64,000 bases of DNA from an uncultured Caulobacterales bacterium. Lineage in GTDB: Bacteria > Pseudomonadota > Alphaproteobacteria > Caulobacterales > Caulobacteraceae. A program made the translations under genes and the position numbers. Each line of letters begins with the position of its first letter. Positions within the stretch are counted from its first letter, which is position 1. The stretch covers positions 124,001 through 188,000 of the forward strand of contig CAIMFV010000010.1 of NCBI GenBank assembly GCA_903840435.1, in the 5' to 3' direction. Positions 1-8,448 of the stretch are shown piece after piece. Below the pieces are notes generated by a model. The model was not told the DNA's origin. It made no database searches and saw nothing but the letters and a program-made list of their open reading frames with translations.

Positions 1-829
1 CCCAGGGATCGGACTGCAGTTGCTTCATGCCAAGCGAGATGCGTTGGGTGTCTGGGTTGATCTTGATGATCTGCACCTTCACCGTATCGCCCACCGCCAA
101 GACTTGGCTCGGATGGGAGACGCGCTTCCAGCTCATGTCGGTGACGTGCAACAGACCGTCAATGCCACCCAGATCGACAAAGGCGCCGTAGTCGGTGATG
201 TTCTTGACCACGCCGTCGCGGATTTCGCCTTCAGCCAATTGTGACACAAGCTCGGTGCGCTGCTCGGCGCGGGCCTCTTCCAGAATGGCGCGACGCGACA
301 CGACAATATTGCCACGCGGACGGTCCATTTTCAGAATGGCGAAGGGTTGTTCCTTGCCCATCAAGGGGCCGACATCGCGCACCGGCCGGATATCGACCTG
401 GCTGCCTGGCAAGAAGGCCGAGGCGCCGCCGAGGTCGACGGTGAAGCCGCCCTTGACCCGACCGACAATGGCGCCGATCACGGGCTCTTGGCGGGAATAG
501 ACGCCTTCCAGACGGGTCCAGGCTTCTTCGCGCTTGGCCTTTTCGCGGCTGATAACGGCTTCGCCGAGCGCATTTTCAACGCGCTCCAAATAGACTTCGA
601 CCGTGTCGCCAACCTTCGGAAGGGCCTTGCCTTCCATATTGACGAATTCCTTCATCGGCACGCGGCCTTCGGTCTTCAGACCGACGTCGATGACGACAAA
701 GTCCTTTTCGATCGCGACGACCAGGCCGTGAACCACGGCGCCTTCCATAATGTCGCGTCCACCAAAGGACTCATCAAGCAGGGCCGCAAAATCGTCGCGG
801 CTTGGATTTAGGCTGGCATCATCCGCCAT
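1..829 (-). CDS. rpsA: 30S ribosomal protein S1, N-terminal 276 residues (3' end outside window)
   Basis: Ribosomal protein S1 binds mRNA on the 30S subunit and helps initiation on structured or weak-SD messages. Reading the minus strand from the ATG at 829 gives [20 protein letters not shown], followed by S1-type OB-fold repeats ([30 protein letters not shown], then a second repeat around [28 protein letters not shown], and a third with [13 protein letters not shown]). The reading frame stays open to base 1, so the gene is cut by the window edge. It lies downstream of cmk on the same strand; the aroA-cmk-rpsA order is conserved in proteobacteria. Identification is secure; only the C-terminal part is missing. 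Confidence 0.95.
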   Translation of the reverse strand, partial: MADDASLNPSRDDFAALLDESFGGRDIMEGAVVHGLVVAIEKDFVVIDVGLKTEGRVPMKEFVNMEGKALPKVGDTVEVYLERVENALGEAVISREKAKREEAWTRLEGVYSRQEPVIGAIVGRVKGGFTVDLGGASAFLPGSQVDIRPVRDVGPLMGKEQPFAILKMDRPRGNIVVSRRAILEEARAEQRTELVSQLAEGEIRDGVVKNITDYGAFVDLGGIDGLLHVTDMSWKRVSHPSQVLAVGDTVKVQIIKINPDTQRISLGMKQLQSDPW

Positions 830-1027
830 AGGGGCTCCCATCGGGGTTTTTCAAAGGTTTCAGGGTCGTCCGAGCCTTCTGCGGTCGGACGAAAGGGGTT
901 TAGAGGGTATGACCGAAACGAAACCATTGCGCCGACCTCCCAAAAGGGGAGGGGCGTGAGGGCTTCGCCTGAATGGAAAATGCTCGCGGCCGTCTGATAA
1001 CATGCGCTTTGAGATTTGGTCCTCGGG
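830..1027 (-). other. cmk-rpsA intergenic / rpsA leader with two hairpins
   Basis: This 198-base stretch holds no gene. It contains two inverted repeats: CCTCCC-AAAA-GGGGAGG at 936-952 and CGTCCGA-N11-TCGGACG at 867-891. Neither is followed by a T-run on the minus strand, so they are not classical terminators. They lie in what would be the rpsA leader. S1 is known to autoregulate through structured leaders in enterobacteria; that role here is inference. Confidence 0.3.
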
Positions 1028-1684
1028 TCAAAAACCCTTGGCCAGCGCTGTATCGACAATGCGGCGGGCTGCATCGGCTGCCGCCTCTATAGACAAATGT
1101 GTGGTGTCGAGCAAGACCGCGTCGCTGGCGGGGGTTAGGGGCGCGTCAGCCCGACCGGAATCCCGTGCATCGCGGGCCAAAATATCGGCGAGCACCTGCT
1201 CATGGGTCAGGGCCTCGCCGCGGGCTTGATGTTGCAGATGGCGCCTGTGCGCCCGCACCTCAGGGGCTGCGGTGACAAAGAGTTTGGCGGGGGCAAAGGG
1301 GGCGATGACGGTGCCAATATCGCGACCGTCCAGCACCGCGCCACCGGGCTGTCGGGCGAAATCGGTTTGCAGACTGAGAAGGGCTGCCCGCACCTCAGGC
1401 AGGGCCGCGATGCGACTGGCCGTGGCGCCAACCTCGGCGGTGCGCAGCGCGTGCGCCTCGGCGGATAGGCCTTGCGGGTCGATCTCGCGCGCGGCCCGCG
1501 CCACCTCGCCGCCATGGGAAAGATCAAGCCCAAGCCGCAAGGCCCGCGCGGCGGCCGCCCGATAGAGAAGGCCCGTATCCAGATAGGGGAGAGAATATGC
1601 CGAGGCCAACCCTTCGGCGATGGTGCCCTTGCCCGACGCCGCCGGACCGTCGACAGCGATGACCAGCGCGCGATCACCAACCAT
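1028..1684 (-). CDS. cmk: Cytidylate kinase
   Basis: This enzyme phosphorylates CMP/dCMP to the diphosphate with ATP in the cytoplasm. The 218-residue protein begins [20 protein letters not shown], with a P-loop GPAASGKGT, followed by LDTGLLYRA and DGRDIGTVI, all typical of bacterial Cmk. Length is normal for the family. The ATG (1682-1684) overlaps the aroA stop codon by one base (TAATG), which suggests translational coupling with aroA upstream. rpsA follows downstream in the same direction. Confidence 0.96.
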   Translation of the reverse strand: MVGDRALVIAVDGPAASGKGTIAEGLASAYSLPYLDTGLLYRAAAARALRLGLDLSHGGEVARAAREIDPQGLSAEAHALRTAEVGATASRIAALPEVRAALLSLQTDFARQPGGAVLDGRDIGTVIAPFAPAKLFVTAAPEVRAHRRHLQHQARGEALTHEQVLADILARDARDSGRADAPLTPASDAVLLDTTHLSIEAAADAARRIVDTALAKGF

Positions 1685-3036
1685 TAGGAACGCGTCTCGG
1701 GCACGATGTCGGTCGCGCTGATTTCGGCGCCTAAGGATCCCATCAGCTGGGTGAAGCCGGGGAAGCTGGTGGCGATCATGCCCGGTTCATCAACCGTGAC
1801 AGGGGCCTGTGCGCCGAGCCCCAAGACCAGATGGGCCATGGCGATGCGATGATCGCCCCGGGTGACCACGGCAGCGCCCCCCCTGGGCGCAAGGCCTGTT
1901 CCGCGCACCACCATGCCCGCAGCCAGTTCTTCGGCTTCCACGCCGCAAGCGGTTAGACCCGCAACTGTCAGGGCGATCCGGTCGCTTTCCTTAACCCTGA
2001 GCTCGCCAATGCCATCCATCACCGTCTCGCCCGTGGCGAAGGCTGCGGCGACGGCCAGCACCGGATATTCATCAATCATTGAGGGCGCCCGATCCGGCGG
2101 CACGACAACGCCTCGCAAGGGGGAGTACCGCACCACCACATCGCCAACCGGCTCGCCACCTTCTGAGCGGGCCGCCTCGATCTTCAGGTCTGCCCCCATT
2201 TCAATCAGGGTTTGGAACAGGCCGGTGCGTAGCGGATTGAGCAAGACGCCTTCGATACGGATGGCCGATCCCGGCGTGACCAGGGCCGCGACAATGGGAA
2301 AGGCGGCTGAGGAGGGGTCACCGGGCACCTTGACCTCGGTCGCCGTCAGGGCTTGACCGCCCATCAGGCGGATATGGCGTCCATCGGCCTCATCTGAAAC
2401 GGCAACTGCCACACCAAAGGCGCGAAGCATCCGTTCTGTATGGTCGCGGGTCGGTTCGGGCTCGATCACCTCGGTCTGTCCGCGCGCCCCCAGACCGGCA
2501 AGCAGGATGGCGCTTTTCACCTGGGCCGAGGCCACCGGCAGCCGATAGGACATGCTGTGCAAGGGGGCGCCCTGCACGGTCAGAGGCAGCTTTTCCGCAT
2601 CAAACCTCGCCCCCATCTCCGCCAAGGGGCGCAAGACCCGGCCCATGGGCCGCGACCGCAAGGAGGTGTCGCCGTCAAACCGAACCTGAACGCCATGGCC
2701 CGCCGCCAAGCCCATTAAGAGCCGCACGCCTGTGCCGGAATTGCCGCAATCAACCTCAGCGTCGTTCAGCCGCACAGCGCCCTCAACCCGCCAGCGCCCG
2801 TCACCCAAACGGGCCACCGTCGCCCCCATGGCCTGCATGGCGCGGCCGGTCGCCAGCACATCGTCGCCCTCTAACAGCCCCTCAATCTCAGTTATGCCCT
2901 TGGCAATACCGCCCAAGATCAGCGCCCTGTGAGAGATGGACTTGTCGCCCGGCGCCTTGATGACGCCGTTCAGGGCTGAAGCGGGTTTTGCGGTCAAACC
3001 ATGGGGATCGGCGTGCGAAGTCACGAGGGCGCTCAT
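1684..3036 (-). CDS. aroA: 3-phosphoshikimate 1-carboxyvinyltransferase (EPSP synthase)
   Basis: EPSP synthase catalyses the sixth shikimate-pathway step, joining PEP to shikimate-3-phosphate. The chosen ATG at 3036 gives 450 residues starting [20 protein letters not shown]; an open frame extends farther upstream, but it overlaps the divergent TIGR02300 gene and has no family similarity. Family motifs are [15 protein letters not shown] near the start, [41 protein letters not shown] and [13 protein letters not shown]. The overall pattern resembles the alphaproteobacterial class II (CP4-like) branch. The loop reads N-S-G-T, with glycine where the glyphosate-tolerant CP4 enzyme has alanine, so tolerance is not predicted. 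It is coupled to cmk. Confidence 0.96.
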   Translation of the reverse strand: MSALVTSHADPHGLTAKPASALNGVIKAPGDKSISHRALILGGIAKGITEIEGLLEGDDVLATGRAMQAMGATVARLGDGRWRVEGAVRLNDAEVDCGNSGTGVRLLMGLAAGHGVQVRFDGDTSLRSRPMGRVLRPLAEMGARFDAEKLPLTVQGAPLHSMSYRLPVASAQVKSAILLAGLGARGQTEVIEPEPTRDHTERMLRAFGVAVAVSDEADGRHIRLMGGQALTATEVKVPGDPSSAAFPIVAALVTPGSAIRIEGVLLNPLRTGLFQTLIEMGADLKIEAARSEGGEPVGDVVVRYSPLRGVVVPPDRAPSMIDEYPVLAVAAAFATGETVMDGIGELRVKESDRIALTVAGLTACGVEAEELAAGMVVRGTGLAPRGGAAVVTRGDHRIAMAHLVLGLGAQAPVTVDEPGMIATSFPGFTQLMGSLGAEISATDIVPETRS

Positions 3037-3216
3037 CAAACCAAGTCTTGCAGGGAAGGCCAGAAATCGGCGACGAAAGGGTTTGGTTTCCGCTTTTCGC
3101 TCCGAATAAGGTCTTTCGTTTTGACAGCGCCGCGGGCTCGTGGCAAGGGAGCCGCCGCCCTTTGCGCCACGCGCATTGGGATCCGGCAAAAAACCGATCG
3201 AACAGAAAGGTCCGCC

Positions 3217-3684
3217 TTGGCTAATCCAGAGCTCGGCGCCAAACAAATTTGCCCCAGTTGTGGGACGAAGTTTTACGACCTGACCCGTCGTCCGGCTGTC
3301 TGCCCCAAGTGCCAGACCGCCTTCGACCCTGAAGAAGCCGTGCGCACTCGCCGGGTTCGGGCGCGGAGCTCCGCGCCGGATTACGAGGCGGATGACGAGG
3401 CGGCGGAAAAGCCAGTGGTCGCGCCGGAAGTCGAGGGCTATGAGGACGAGGTCGATGATACGCCTGAAATCGATCAGGCGGCTGAGGTCGAGCCCTTGGA
3501 AGTCGACGACGACGGCAATGATGTGGTGGAGCCTGTGGCCGAACCCGATCTTGGTGTCGACTTCGAAGAAGTCGCCGCACTCGAAGACGATGCCGAGGAT
3601 GTGCCGTTCCTGGAGGACGAGGACGAAGACTTCCCCGACGACGACCTCGACGGATTGGCGCCAGAAGACGAGGAACCGATCTAA
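3217..3684 (+). CDS. TIGR02300 family / FYDLN-acid domain protein
   Basis: This 155-residue protein belongs to a conserved alphaproteobacterial family of unknown function. A TTG at 3217 is preferred: it follows a purine-rich AGAAAGG and gives [20 protein letters not shown], the conserved N-terminus with the FYDL motif. Two CxxC pairs (CPSC and CPKC) suggest a small zinc ribbon. The rest is an extremely acidic, low-complexity tail rich in Asp/Glu, as in the family. It is divergent from aroA and sits just upstream of tRNA-Ala. The function is not known; the acidic tail is compatible with binding a basic partner, which is only inference. Confidence 0.85.
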   Translation: MANPELGAKQICPSCGTKFYDLTRRPAVCPKCQTAFDPEEAVRTRRVRARSSAPDYEADDEAAEKPVVAPEVEGYEDEVDDTPEIDQAAEVEPLEVDDDGNDVVEPVAEPDLGVDFEEVAALEDDAEDVPFLEDEDEDFPDDDLDGLAPEDEEPI

Positions 3685-3812
3685 TCGCATCAACGGCGGA
3701 AAAGCGCGCGCCTGGGCTTGATCTTCGCAGTCGCCTGCAATAGTTTCCGCCGCCTTGCGGGGGCCTCCCTCGCACAACCCATTTCGCCTCGACAGGCTTT
3801 TGTTGAGCGCAT

Positions 3813-3888
3813 GGGGCTATAGCTCAGCTGGTAGAGCGCTTGAATGGCATTCAAGAGGTCAGCGGTTCGACTCCGCTTAGCTCCACCA
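3813..3888 (+). tRNA. tRNA-Ala (anticodon GGC)
   Basis: A 76-base cloverleaf can be folded by eye. The acceptor arm GGGGCTA pairs with TAGCTCC, allowing one G-U. The D arm is AGCTCAGCTGGTAGAGC. The anticodon stem CTTGA/TCAAG encloses loop ATGGCAT with anticodon GGC, and the T arm contains GGTTCGACTCC. The 3' CCA is encoded at 3886-3888. It marks the left edge of an accessory-looking stretch; I found no repeat of its 3' end within the window that would indicate an attachment site. Confidence 0.97.
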
Positions 3889-4046
3889 TTTCAATAGGTT
3901 AGAAAACCCCAGGTTCGGATGACGGGCCTGGGGTAAGTTTTTGGTCGCACGAACGGTTCGCAGCTGGCGCTGTCCATGCTTTCCGAGCCTCAGCGGGCGC
4001 CTGCTATGAGCTTGGCTTGAATGGGGCGTGCGGCGCGCTGATTTGG

Positions 4047-4367
4047 TTATCTTGCCTCTATGCGGAAGCGCGCCTGATAACTTGGCATGGTGGTTATCCC
4101 GCCCACCGGAAGCACCGGCCTTTGATCAAGGCGGCTGATAGAATAGGCTTTCAGCAGGCTGGCTAACAGGATTTGCGCCTCGGCCATGGCGAAGGCTGCG
4201 CCGATGCAGATGCGCGGTCCAAGGCCAAAGGGCATAAAGGGCCCGCCAGAGGTCCAGGGCGAGGCTTGGTTTTCAAAGCGCTCCGGCATAAAGGCATCGG
4301 GCGCCTGCCAATAGCCGCGATGCCGGTGAATGATCCATGGGCTGATCCACACCCGCGCGCCGGGCAT
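4047..4367 (-). pseudogene. Cytochrome P450 remnant (C-terminal fragment only)
   Basis: Only about 107 residues of a P450 remain. They include the PERF motif (residues 28-31) and the haem-binding loop FGLGPRICIGAAFA, with the axial cysteine at residue 54. A full P450 is near 400-450 residues. Upstream in the same frame only seven more codons are open before a stop at about 4389, and no I-helix or ExxR region is encoded nearby. It is therefore a truncated remnant rather than a working enzyme. The PERF/IGAAFAMAEAQ pattern differs from the intact CYP153-type gene at 8449, so it is not a duplicate of it. It sits close to tRNA-Ala. Confidence 0.8.
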
Positions 4368-4388
4368 GATCTGGCGGCATGACCCGCA

Positions 4389-4664
4389 TTATTTCGCGCA
4401 CGGCAGAACTTCGTATTCCCACTGCCATGATGAGTAGAGATATTCGCCGCCCCCTTCGCGATCCGTCAGCTTCGCCAGAATGCGGAAGCGGGTTCCGACC
4501 GGATAGTCCTTTCGTAGTTTCCGGCTACACTCGACATGGAGGGTGGTGGGGAACCGTTGTCCGGGGAGCGGTCTGACATGCACCTTTCCATGGAGTCCGC
4601 TGGTGCGACTCGGCAGGAAGCTTTCTACATCCACCCAATCATAGCCTTCGTCGTGTTTCGCCAT
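4389..4664 (-). CDS. Hypothetical protein, 91 aa
   Basis: This short protein starts at an ATG (4664) preceded by AAGGGCGG, a fair ribosome site. It is soluble, rich in charged and aromatic residues, with the stretch KDYPVGTRFRILAKLTDREG and a C-terminal YLYSSWQWEYEVL that look like beta strands of a small compact fold. No signal peptide or membrane segment is visible. I do not recognise a functional family. It ends where the P450 remnant's open frame begins, so both may belong to the same inserted or decayed block. Confidence 0.6.
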   Translation of the reverse strand: MAKHDEGYDWVDVESFLPSRTSGLHGKVHVRPLPGQRFPTTLHVECSRKLRKDYPVGTRFRILAKLTDREGGGEYLYSSWQWEYEVLPCAK

Positions 4665-5052
4665 TTCAGCCGCCCTTGCGCCTAAGGATCGATTCAGAGC
4701 TTGCGCGACCCTGTATCAAAAGTCCCCCAAAAATAGCCGCCCATAATCCCTTCTCCGCAAAGGATTCAGACCCTCGATTTTGGCTGTCTCAAATGCAGTT
4801 AGTTGAGTCACGCGGATCAACACCAATGGCACCAATAGTCGAGGCCCATCTTCGCCCTTGGTCACGCAGTTTGGGTGTTTTCCTTTAGAAGGCGCCGCGG
4901 CGCATCGCCACGGCCTTCGGCGTTCCAGCAGGTTTTGATCTTCCTATGGTCTTGACCCTTGGTTCACGCCCCAACCCGAACCAATAAATATCTATTTGAC
5001 ATATAACCATAAAGGTAATAAGTATTGCACACAGTAGATATGTGGATGCGCC
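4665..5052. other. 388-base intergenic region upstream of the Nudix operon
   Basis: No convincing gene: the only sizeable frame (4676-4888, plus strand) has no family likeness or ribosome site. The last 70 bases are markedly AT-rich and carry the promoter described separately. Confidence 0.5.
4988..5041 (+). promoter_or_regulatory. Predicted promoter with flanking inverted heptamers
   Basis: A perfect -35 hexamer TTGACA lies at 4996-5001, and a -10-like TAAGTA at 5019-5024 leaves a 17-base spacer. The heptamers ATATCTA (4988-4994) and TAGATAT (5035-5041) are inverted copies on either side of the promoter, 47 bases apart, possibly operator half-sites for the Nudix-type regulator encoded immediately downstream. 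The promoter match is good; the operator role is speculative. Confidence 0.5.
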
Positions 5053-5784
5053 ATGACCGAAGCTGATTTCCTCGACGGCTATGATCCTAACGCCTTTCCG
5101 CGCCCCTCGGTGGCGGTGGACCTTGTGCTGATGACCGTGAAGGAGGGGCGTCTGGCGGCCTTGCTACAGCAGCGCCCAAATCATCCGCACAAGGGCGACT
5201 GGGCGCTTCCTGGCGGGTTTGTTGGGATCGAGGAAAGCTTGGATGACGCGGCCAAGCGCCTGATGACAACTAAGGCGGGCTTGGATGAAGGCTGGATCGA
5301 GCAACTCTATAGCTTTGGCGAACCCAACCGCGATCCACGCATGCGGGTGATCTCCGTTGCCTATTTCGCCCTTCTACCGGCTGCCAAGTTCAATGCCACC
5401 TTGGCGCAAAGGCCAGATCTCGTGCTCGCGCCCTTGGAGGTCCCCTGGGCGGGTGAGGTCGGTGGCCAGGTTCTGGCCTTGGCGGAAACAGCTAGACCTC
5501 GGATTCTGGCTTTTGACCATGCTGAGATTTTAGGCCTCGCCGTCAAGCGCCTGCGCGGCAAGCTCGACTATTCGAAGATCGGCTTTGCGCTTCTCCCCGA
5601 GCGTTTCACCTTGGGTGAGTTGCAAGGTGTGCACGAAGCCATCTTAGGCACCGAATTCAACAAGCCCGCTTTTCGCCGTCGCATGTTGGACAGGGGCTGG
5701 ATCGCGGGAACGGGCGAGCGGCAAAGCGGCGCGGCGTTCCGTCCGGCTGAACTTTATCACCTGATTTCTAAGGAAAGGACCTGA
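5053..5784 (+). CDS. Nudix-domain transcriptional regulator, NrtR-like
   Basis: This 243-residue protein has an N-terminal Nudix fold (about residues 20-150) and a C-terminal winged-helix-like region (about 165-240, with FTLGELQGVHEAILG and FNKPAFRRRMLDRGWI). The Nudix box at 54-77 reads GGFVGIEESLDDAAKRLMTTKAGL-like but carries MTTK where a hydrolase has the metal-binding E-x-x-E-E core, so catalysis is probably lost. This matches the NrtR family, in which a degenerate ADP-ribose-binding Nudix domain controls DNA binding by the wing domain to regulate NAD genes. It heads an operon: the next gene starts two bases after its stop, and an NAD-kinase-like gene is third, which fits an NAD-linked regulon. 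Which ligand it senses is inference. Confidence 0.82.
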   Translation: MTEADFLDGYDPNAFPRPSVAVDLVLMTVKEGRLAALLQQRPNHPHKGDWALPGGFVGIEESLDDAAKRLMTTKAGLDEGWIEQLYSFGEPNRDPRMRVISVAYFALLPAAKFNATLAQRPDLVLAPLEVPWAGEVGGQVLALAETARPRILAFDHAEILGLAVKRLRGKLDYSKIGFALLPERFTLGELQGVHEAILGTEFNKPAFRRRMLDRGWIAGTGERQSGAAFRPAELYHLISKERT

Positions 5785-5786
5785 CC

Positions 5787-6773
5787 ATGGCGACCATTTC
5801 AAAATTTGGCCCCGTCGCGAGATTGCGCAGCGATGCGAGCCATCATGTAATCCGCTATCGCGGCGGCAAGATTCAACAGAGCGGCAGGGGTTTGGTCTTC
5901 TGGTTCCGTCCGGATGTGGCCAGCATTGTCGAATTGCCGATCGACGATCGAGAAACGACGCTGTTCATCAAAGGACGCAGCGCCGACTTCCAGTCCGTCA
6001 CGGTTCAAGGCGTGCTGACCTGGCGTGTGGCCAATCCCGAGCGCTTGGCCGACCGCATCGACTTTACCGTTGCCCTGAGCAATGGCCAATTGACCGGCCA
6101 GCCGATTGAGAAAATCGAAGCGCGGCTCTCTGGGCTCGCCAGTCAGGCGGCCTTGGACTATTTGGCGGGTGCCGACGTCCGCGCCTTGTTGGATGCGGGC
6201 GTTGAGCCTTTGCGTAAAGTGTTGGAATCGGCACTTTCCTCCAGCCCAATGCTGGAGGATCTCGGTATCGCCATCGGGGCTGTCGGCCTGCAAAACCTGG
6301 CACCCAGCAGTGAGCTGGAACGCGCGCTGCAAACGCCAACTTTCGAATCTCTGCAACAAAAGGCCGATCAAGCCACCTTCGAACGACGCGCCCTGGCGGT
6401 CGATAAGGAGCGCGCAATTGCTGAAAACGAGCTCGCCAATCGAGTCGAACTGGCGAGGCGGGAAAAGCAGCTTATCGCCGAGGACGCTGCGAACGCGCGA
6501 GATCGGGCCCAGGGGCTTGCAGAAGCCAGTCAAGTGCAAGCCGACGCCGAGGCCAACCGCATCCGGACGGTCGAAGGCGCCCGGGCTGAAGCCGAGTTGG
6601 CGCACATGGCAGTTTACAAGGACCTGCCGCCGCGAGTGCTCTTAGGCCTTGCCGCCCGGGAGTTCGCCAGCAACCTGAAATCCATCGAACACCTGAACGT
6701 GACGCCAGAGCTGGTCGCAAGCCTGGTCCGCGAGTTTGGCGCACGCGGCGGCCCCCTGTTGGATCGGAGGTGA
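5787..6773 (+). CDS. SPFH / Band 7 domain protein (stomatin-prohibitin-like)
   Basis: The 328-residue protein has an N-terminal SPFH-like beta domain (about 10-110: GRGLVFWFRPDVASIVELPIDDRE and SVTVQGVLTWRVANPERLADRI). A long charged helical region follows (about 190-280, rich in Ala/Glu/Arg: QKADQATFERRALAVDKERAIAENELANRVEL) that should form a coiled coil. There is no N-terminal membrane anchor, unlike classical stomatins. SPFH proteins assemble into rings or scaffolds at membranes. It lies between a Nudix-type regulator (2-base gap) and an NAD-kinase-like gene (6-base gap), so all three are almost certainly co-expressed. Its role with NAD enzymes is not established. Confidence 0.82.
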   Translation: MATISKFGPVARLRSDASHHVIRYRGGKIQQSGRGLVFWFRPDVASIVELPIDDRETTLFIKGRSADFQSVTVQGVLTWRVANPERLADRIDFTVALSNGQLTGQPIEKIEARLSGLASQAALDYLAGADVRALLDAGVEPLRKVLESALSSSPMLEDLGIAIGAVGLQNLAPSSELERALQTPTFESLQQKADQATFERRALAVDKERAIAENELANRVELARREKQLIAEDAANARDRAQGLAEASQVQADAEANRIRTVEGARAEAELAHMAVYKDLPPRVLLGLAAREFASNLKSIEHLNVTPELVASLVREFGARGGPLLDRR

Positions 6774-6779
6774 CCGACC

Positions 6780-7673
6780 ATGACAAGCGCCGCCCCCCGT
6801 GTGGTCTTTGTGGTTCGGGAAACCGATTATGAATTGCTGCTGGCGCGTCACGCCACGCGTCAGCAGACCCGGTTTTTTCTGCAAACGCGCGGGCAAGACC
6901 TGGATGCGCTAGAAGCCGCGCATGATCAGTTTCAGCAGGTGCTGCAAACCGCTCGCTCCACCGTGCCGACCGAATGGCGCCAAGCTTTGGTCAAACGTCA
7001 GGGCCTCGACCGGTTTTTGTTTGCCAAAGACGATGTCGTGGTCGCCATTGGTCAAGATGGCCTGATCGCCAATGTGGCCAAATACCTCGACGGCCAACCC
7101 GTGATCGGCATCAACTCCGCGCCGGAGCAGTTTGACGGTGTCTTGATGCAGGTTCCGCTTGCGTCTTTGGCCATCTCCTTCAAGGCCGCCATCTCCACAG
7201 ACCCAGACCTTGAGGTTCGCACCATGGCTGAAGCGCGGCTCGACAGCGGCGAACGGCTCTTCGCGTTGAATGAGGTCTTTATTGGTCACCGCAGCCACCA
7301 ATCCGCGCGTTATACGCTTGAAGCCGGCGACCGGACGGAAAGGCAAAGCTCCAGCGGCGTCATTGTCGCCACCGGCACCGGCGCCACAGGTTGGGCACGC
7401 TCCATCATGGAGGCGACAAACACGAAACTCCCCCTGTCCCCAACCGAACCGGCGCTGGGTTTCTTCGTCCGCGAGCCGTTTCCCAGTGTCGCAACCGGAA
7501 CTTCGCTCCGTTCAGGCAAGGTCGGCGCCGCAGCCTTAAGGATCCGATCCCAGATGAATGAGGGCGGCGTCATCTTCGCGGACGGCATCGAGCAGGACTA
7601 TTTGTCGTTTGATTGGGGCCGCGAACTGACCGTGGGGATTGCGGATCGAAGGCTTAGACTGGTCCGGGTCTGA
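6780..7673 (+). CDS. NAD kinase-like protein
   Basis: NAD kinases phosphorylate NAD(H) to NADP(H). The 297-residue protein carries the fold's landmarks: VVVAIGQDGLIAN (GQDG at 91-94, instead of the usual GGDG but with the aspartate kept), PVIGINSAPEQFDG, ALNEVFIG (Asn164-Glu165), and the glycine-rich ATGTGATGW around 197-204, equivalent to the family's TPTGSTAY. It lacks the GFL after the GIN motif. It is the last gene of the Nudix-SPFH-NADK operon. It could be a dedicated, regulated NAD kinase or a relative with altered substrate; GGDG to GQDG makes activity uncertain. The housekeeping NAD kinase is not in this window. Confidence 0.78.
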   Translation: MTSAAPRVVFVVRETDYELLLARHATRQQTRFFLQTRGQDLDALEAAHDQFQQVLQTARSTVPTEWRQALVKRQGLDRFLFAKDDVVVAIGQDGLIANVAKYLDGQPVIGINSAPEQFDGVLMQVPLASLAISFKAAISTDPDLEVRTMAEARLDSGERLFALNEVFIGHRSHQSARYTLEAGDRTERQSSSGVIVATGTGATGWARSIMEATNTKLPLSPTEPALGFFVREPFPSVATGTSLRSGKVGAAALRIRSQMNEGGVIFADGIEQDYLSFDWGRELTVGIADRRLRLVRV

Positions 7674-7862
7674 GATGGACGAAAAGCGTTCGCGAGCCTA
7701 ACATCTGGTGCCCGCCTGAACCTGCAGGCTTGGCCATTGCCCCCAAACGAGATTTGGCCCTTGAAATACTTCCTGTCGTCAGGGTGTTCTCCGGCTCCAG
7801 GCTTTCGCCGGAAAGGGTTCTCGAAGAATGCGCTGGCGGGCGGGTTTTGGGTAGGTCAAACC

Positions 7863-8270
7863 ATGCGAAACAGATGCGTTGTTCTCTGCGCCCTATTTAG
7901 TTTGATGCCTTCATCCGGGCTGCTCGCCGCAAGTCCAGCTGCGGCTCCCACGAATTGGGTGCAGGTAAAATCTACGGCCGCGCGCACAATTTACGTCGAT
8001 ACGAATTCGATAAAAGTCCGGGGTCATCTAAGGGATGTGTGGGAGAAGACCGTCGTGGCCGTAACCGATCCTAAGCAAGTCTCTGTGGAAATTGCGCGCT
8101 GGCGATATGATTGTACCCAAAGGCGGGCTGCCCTGCTTTACTCAGAGAGCCGCCTTAAAACTGGGGCCCTGGTCGATAGTGCAGACATCCCTGAAGCACA
8201 ACGCATTTGGGATGATGTTAGGCCCACGAGTGTATCGGCCGTGGTGATGACTATTGCCTGCGCCCGGTGA
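7863..8270 (+). CDS. Secreted surface-adhesin E-like protein
   Basis: Start chosen at the ATG at 7863, which gives a 135-residue protein with a normal signal peptide (MRNRCVVLCALFSLMPSSG then an Ala-rich cleavage region). Upstream codons in the same frame lack features of a gene. The mature part, NWVQVKSTAARTIYVDTNSI followed by the VWEKTVV and ARWRYDCTQRRAALL strands, fits the small Adhesin_E-type domain of unknown function found in periplasmic or surface proteins. Two cysteines near residues 81 and 133 could form a disulfide. It stands alone between the NADK-like gene and CYP153. Confidence 0.72.
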   Translation: MRNRCVVLCALFSLMPSSGLLAASPAAAPTNWVQVKSTAARTIYVDTNSIKVRGHLRDVWEKTVVAVTDPKQVSVEIARWRYDCTQRRAALLYSESRLKTGALVDSADIPEAQRIWDDVRPTSVSAVVMTIACAR

Positions 8271-8358
8271 TCTGAGGGCTGGCTGTCGCACACGCGGTTG
8301 CGAACCCAGCGGACCCTGCGCCCCGACAATCAAGACCAAGTGCCAAAGTTAAGGTCTA

Positions 8359-8436
8359 GCCAAACCTTGCCTCTGGCCAAACCTCACCTTTCGGGTTTAG
8401 TCTTTTGCAGAAAATAAAAGTACCCAGAAAATAAAA
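8359..8436 (+). promoter_or_regulatory. Two pairs of direct repeats, both with 17-base period, upstream of CYP153
   Basis: GCCAAACCT occurs at 8359-8367 and again at 8376-8384; CAGAAAATAAAA occurs at 8408-8419 and again at 8425-8436. Both pairs have exactly 17-base spacing. They lie directly before a GGGAGG ribosome site (8438-8443) and the ATG at 8449. This could be an activator-binding array for alkane-responsive expression, but no regulator gene is adjacent. Confidence 0.4.
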
Positions 8437-8448
8437 TGGGAGGCGAAG

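Noticed and set aside
3221-3775. 184-codon minus-strand frame opposite the FYDLN-acid gene
   Set aside because: An Arg/Pro-rich translation is typical of the antisense of an acidic low-complexity gene.
3036-3777. N-terminal extension of aroA to 697 codons
   Set aside because: The extension is antisense to the TIGR02300 gene and resembles no domain; EPSP synthase similarity begins at the ATG at 3036.
4676-4888. 70-codon plus-strand frame in the intergenic region before the Nudix operon
   Set aside because: No ribosome site, no recognised domain and composition like random non-coding sequence.
5799-6605. Long minus-strand frames opposite the SPFH gene
   Set aside because: They are antisense shadows; the plus-strand frame is a clear SPFH protein in an operon.
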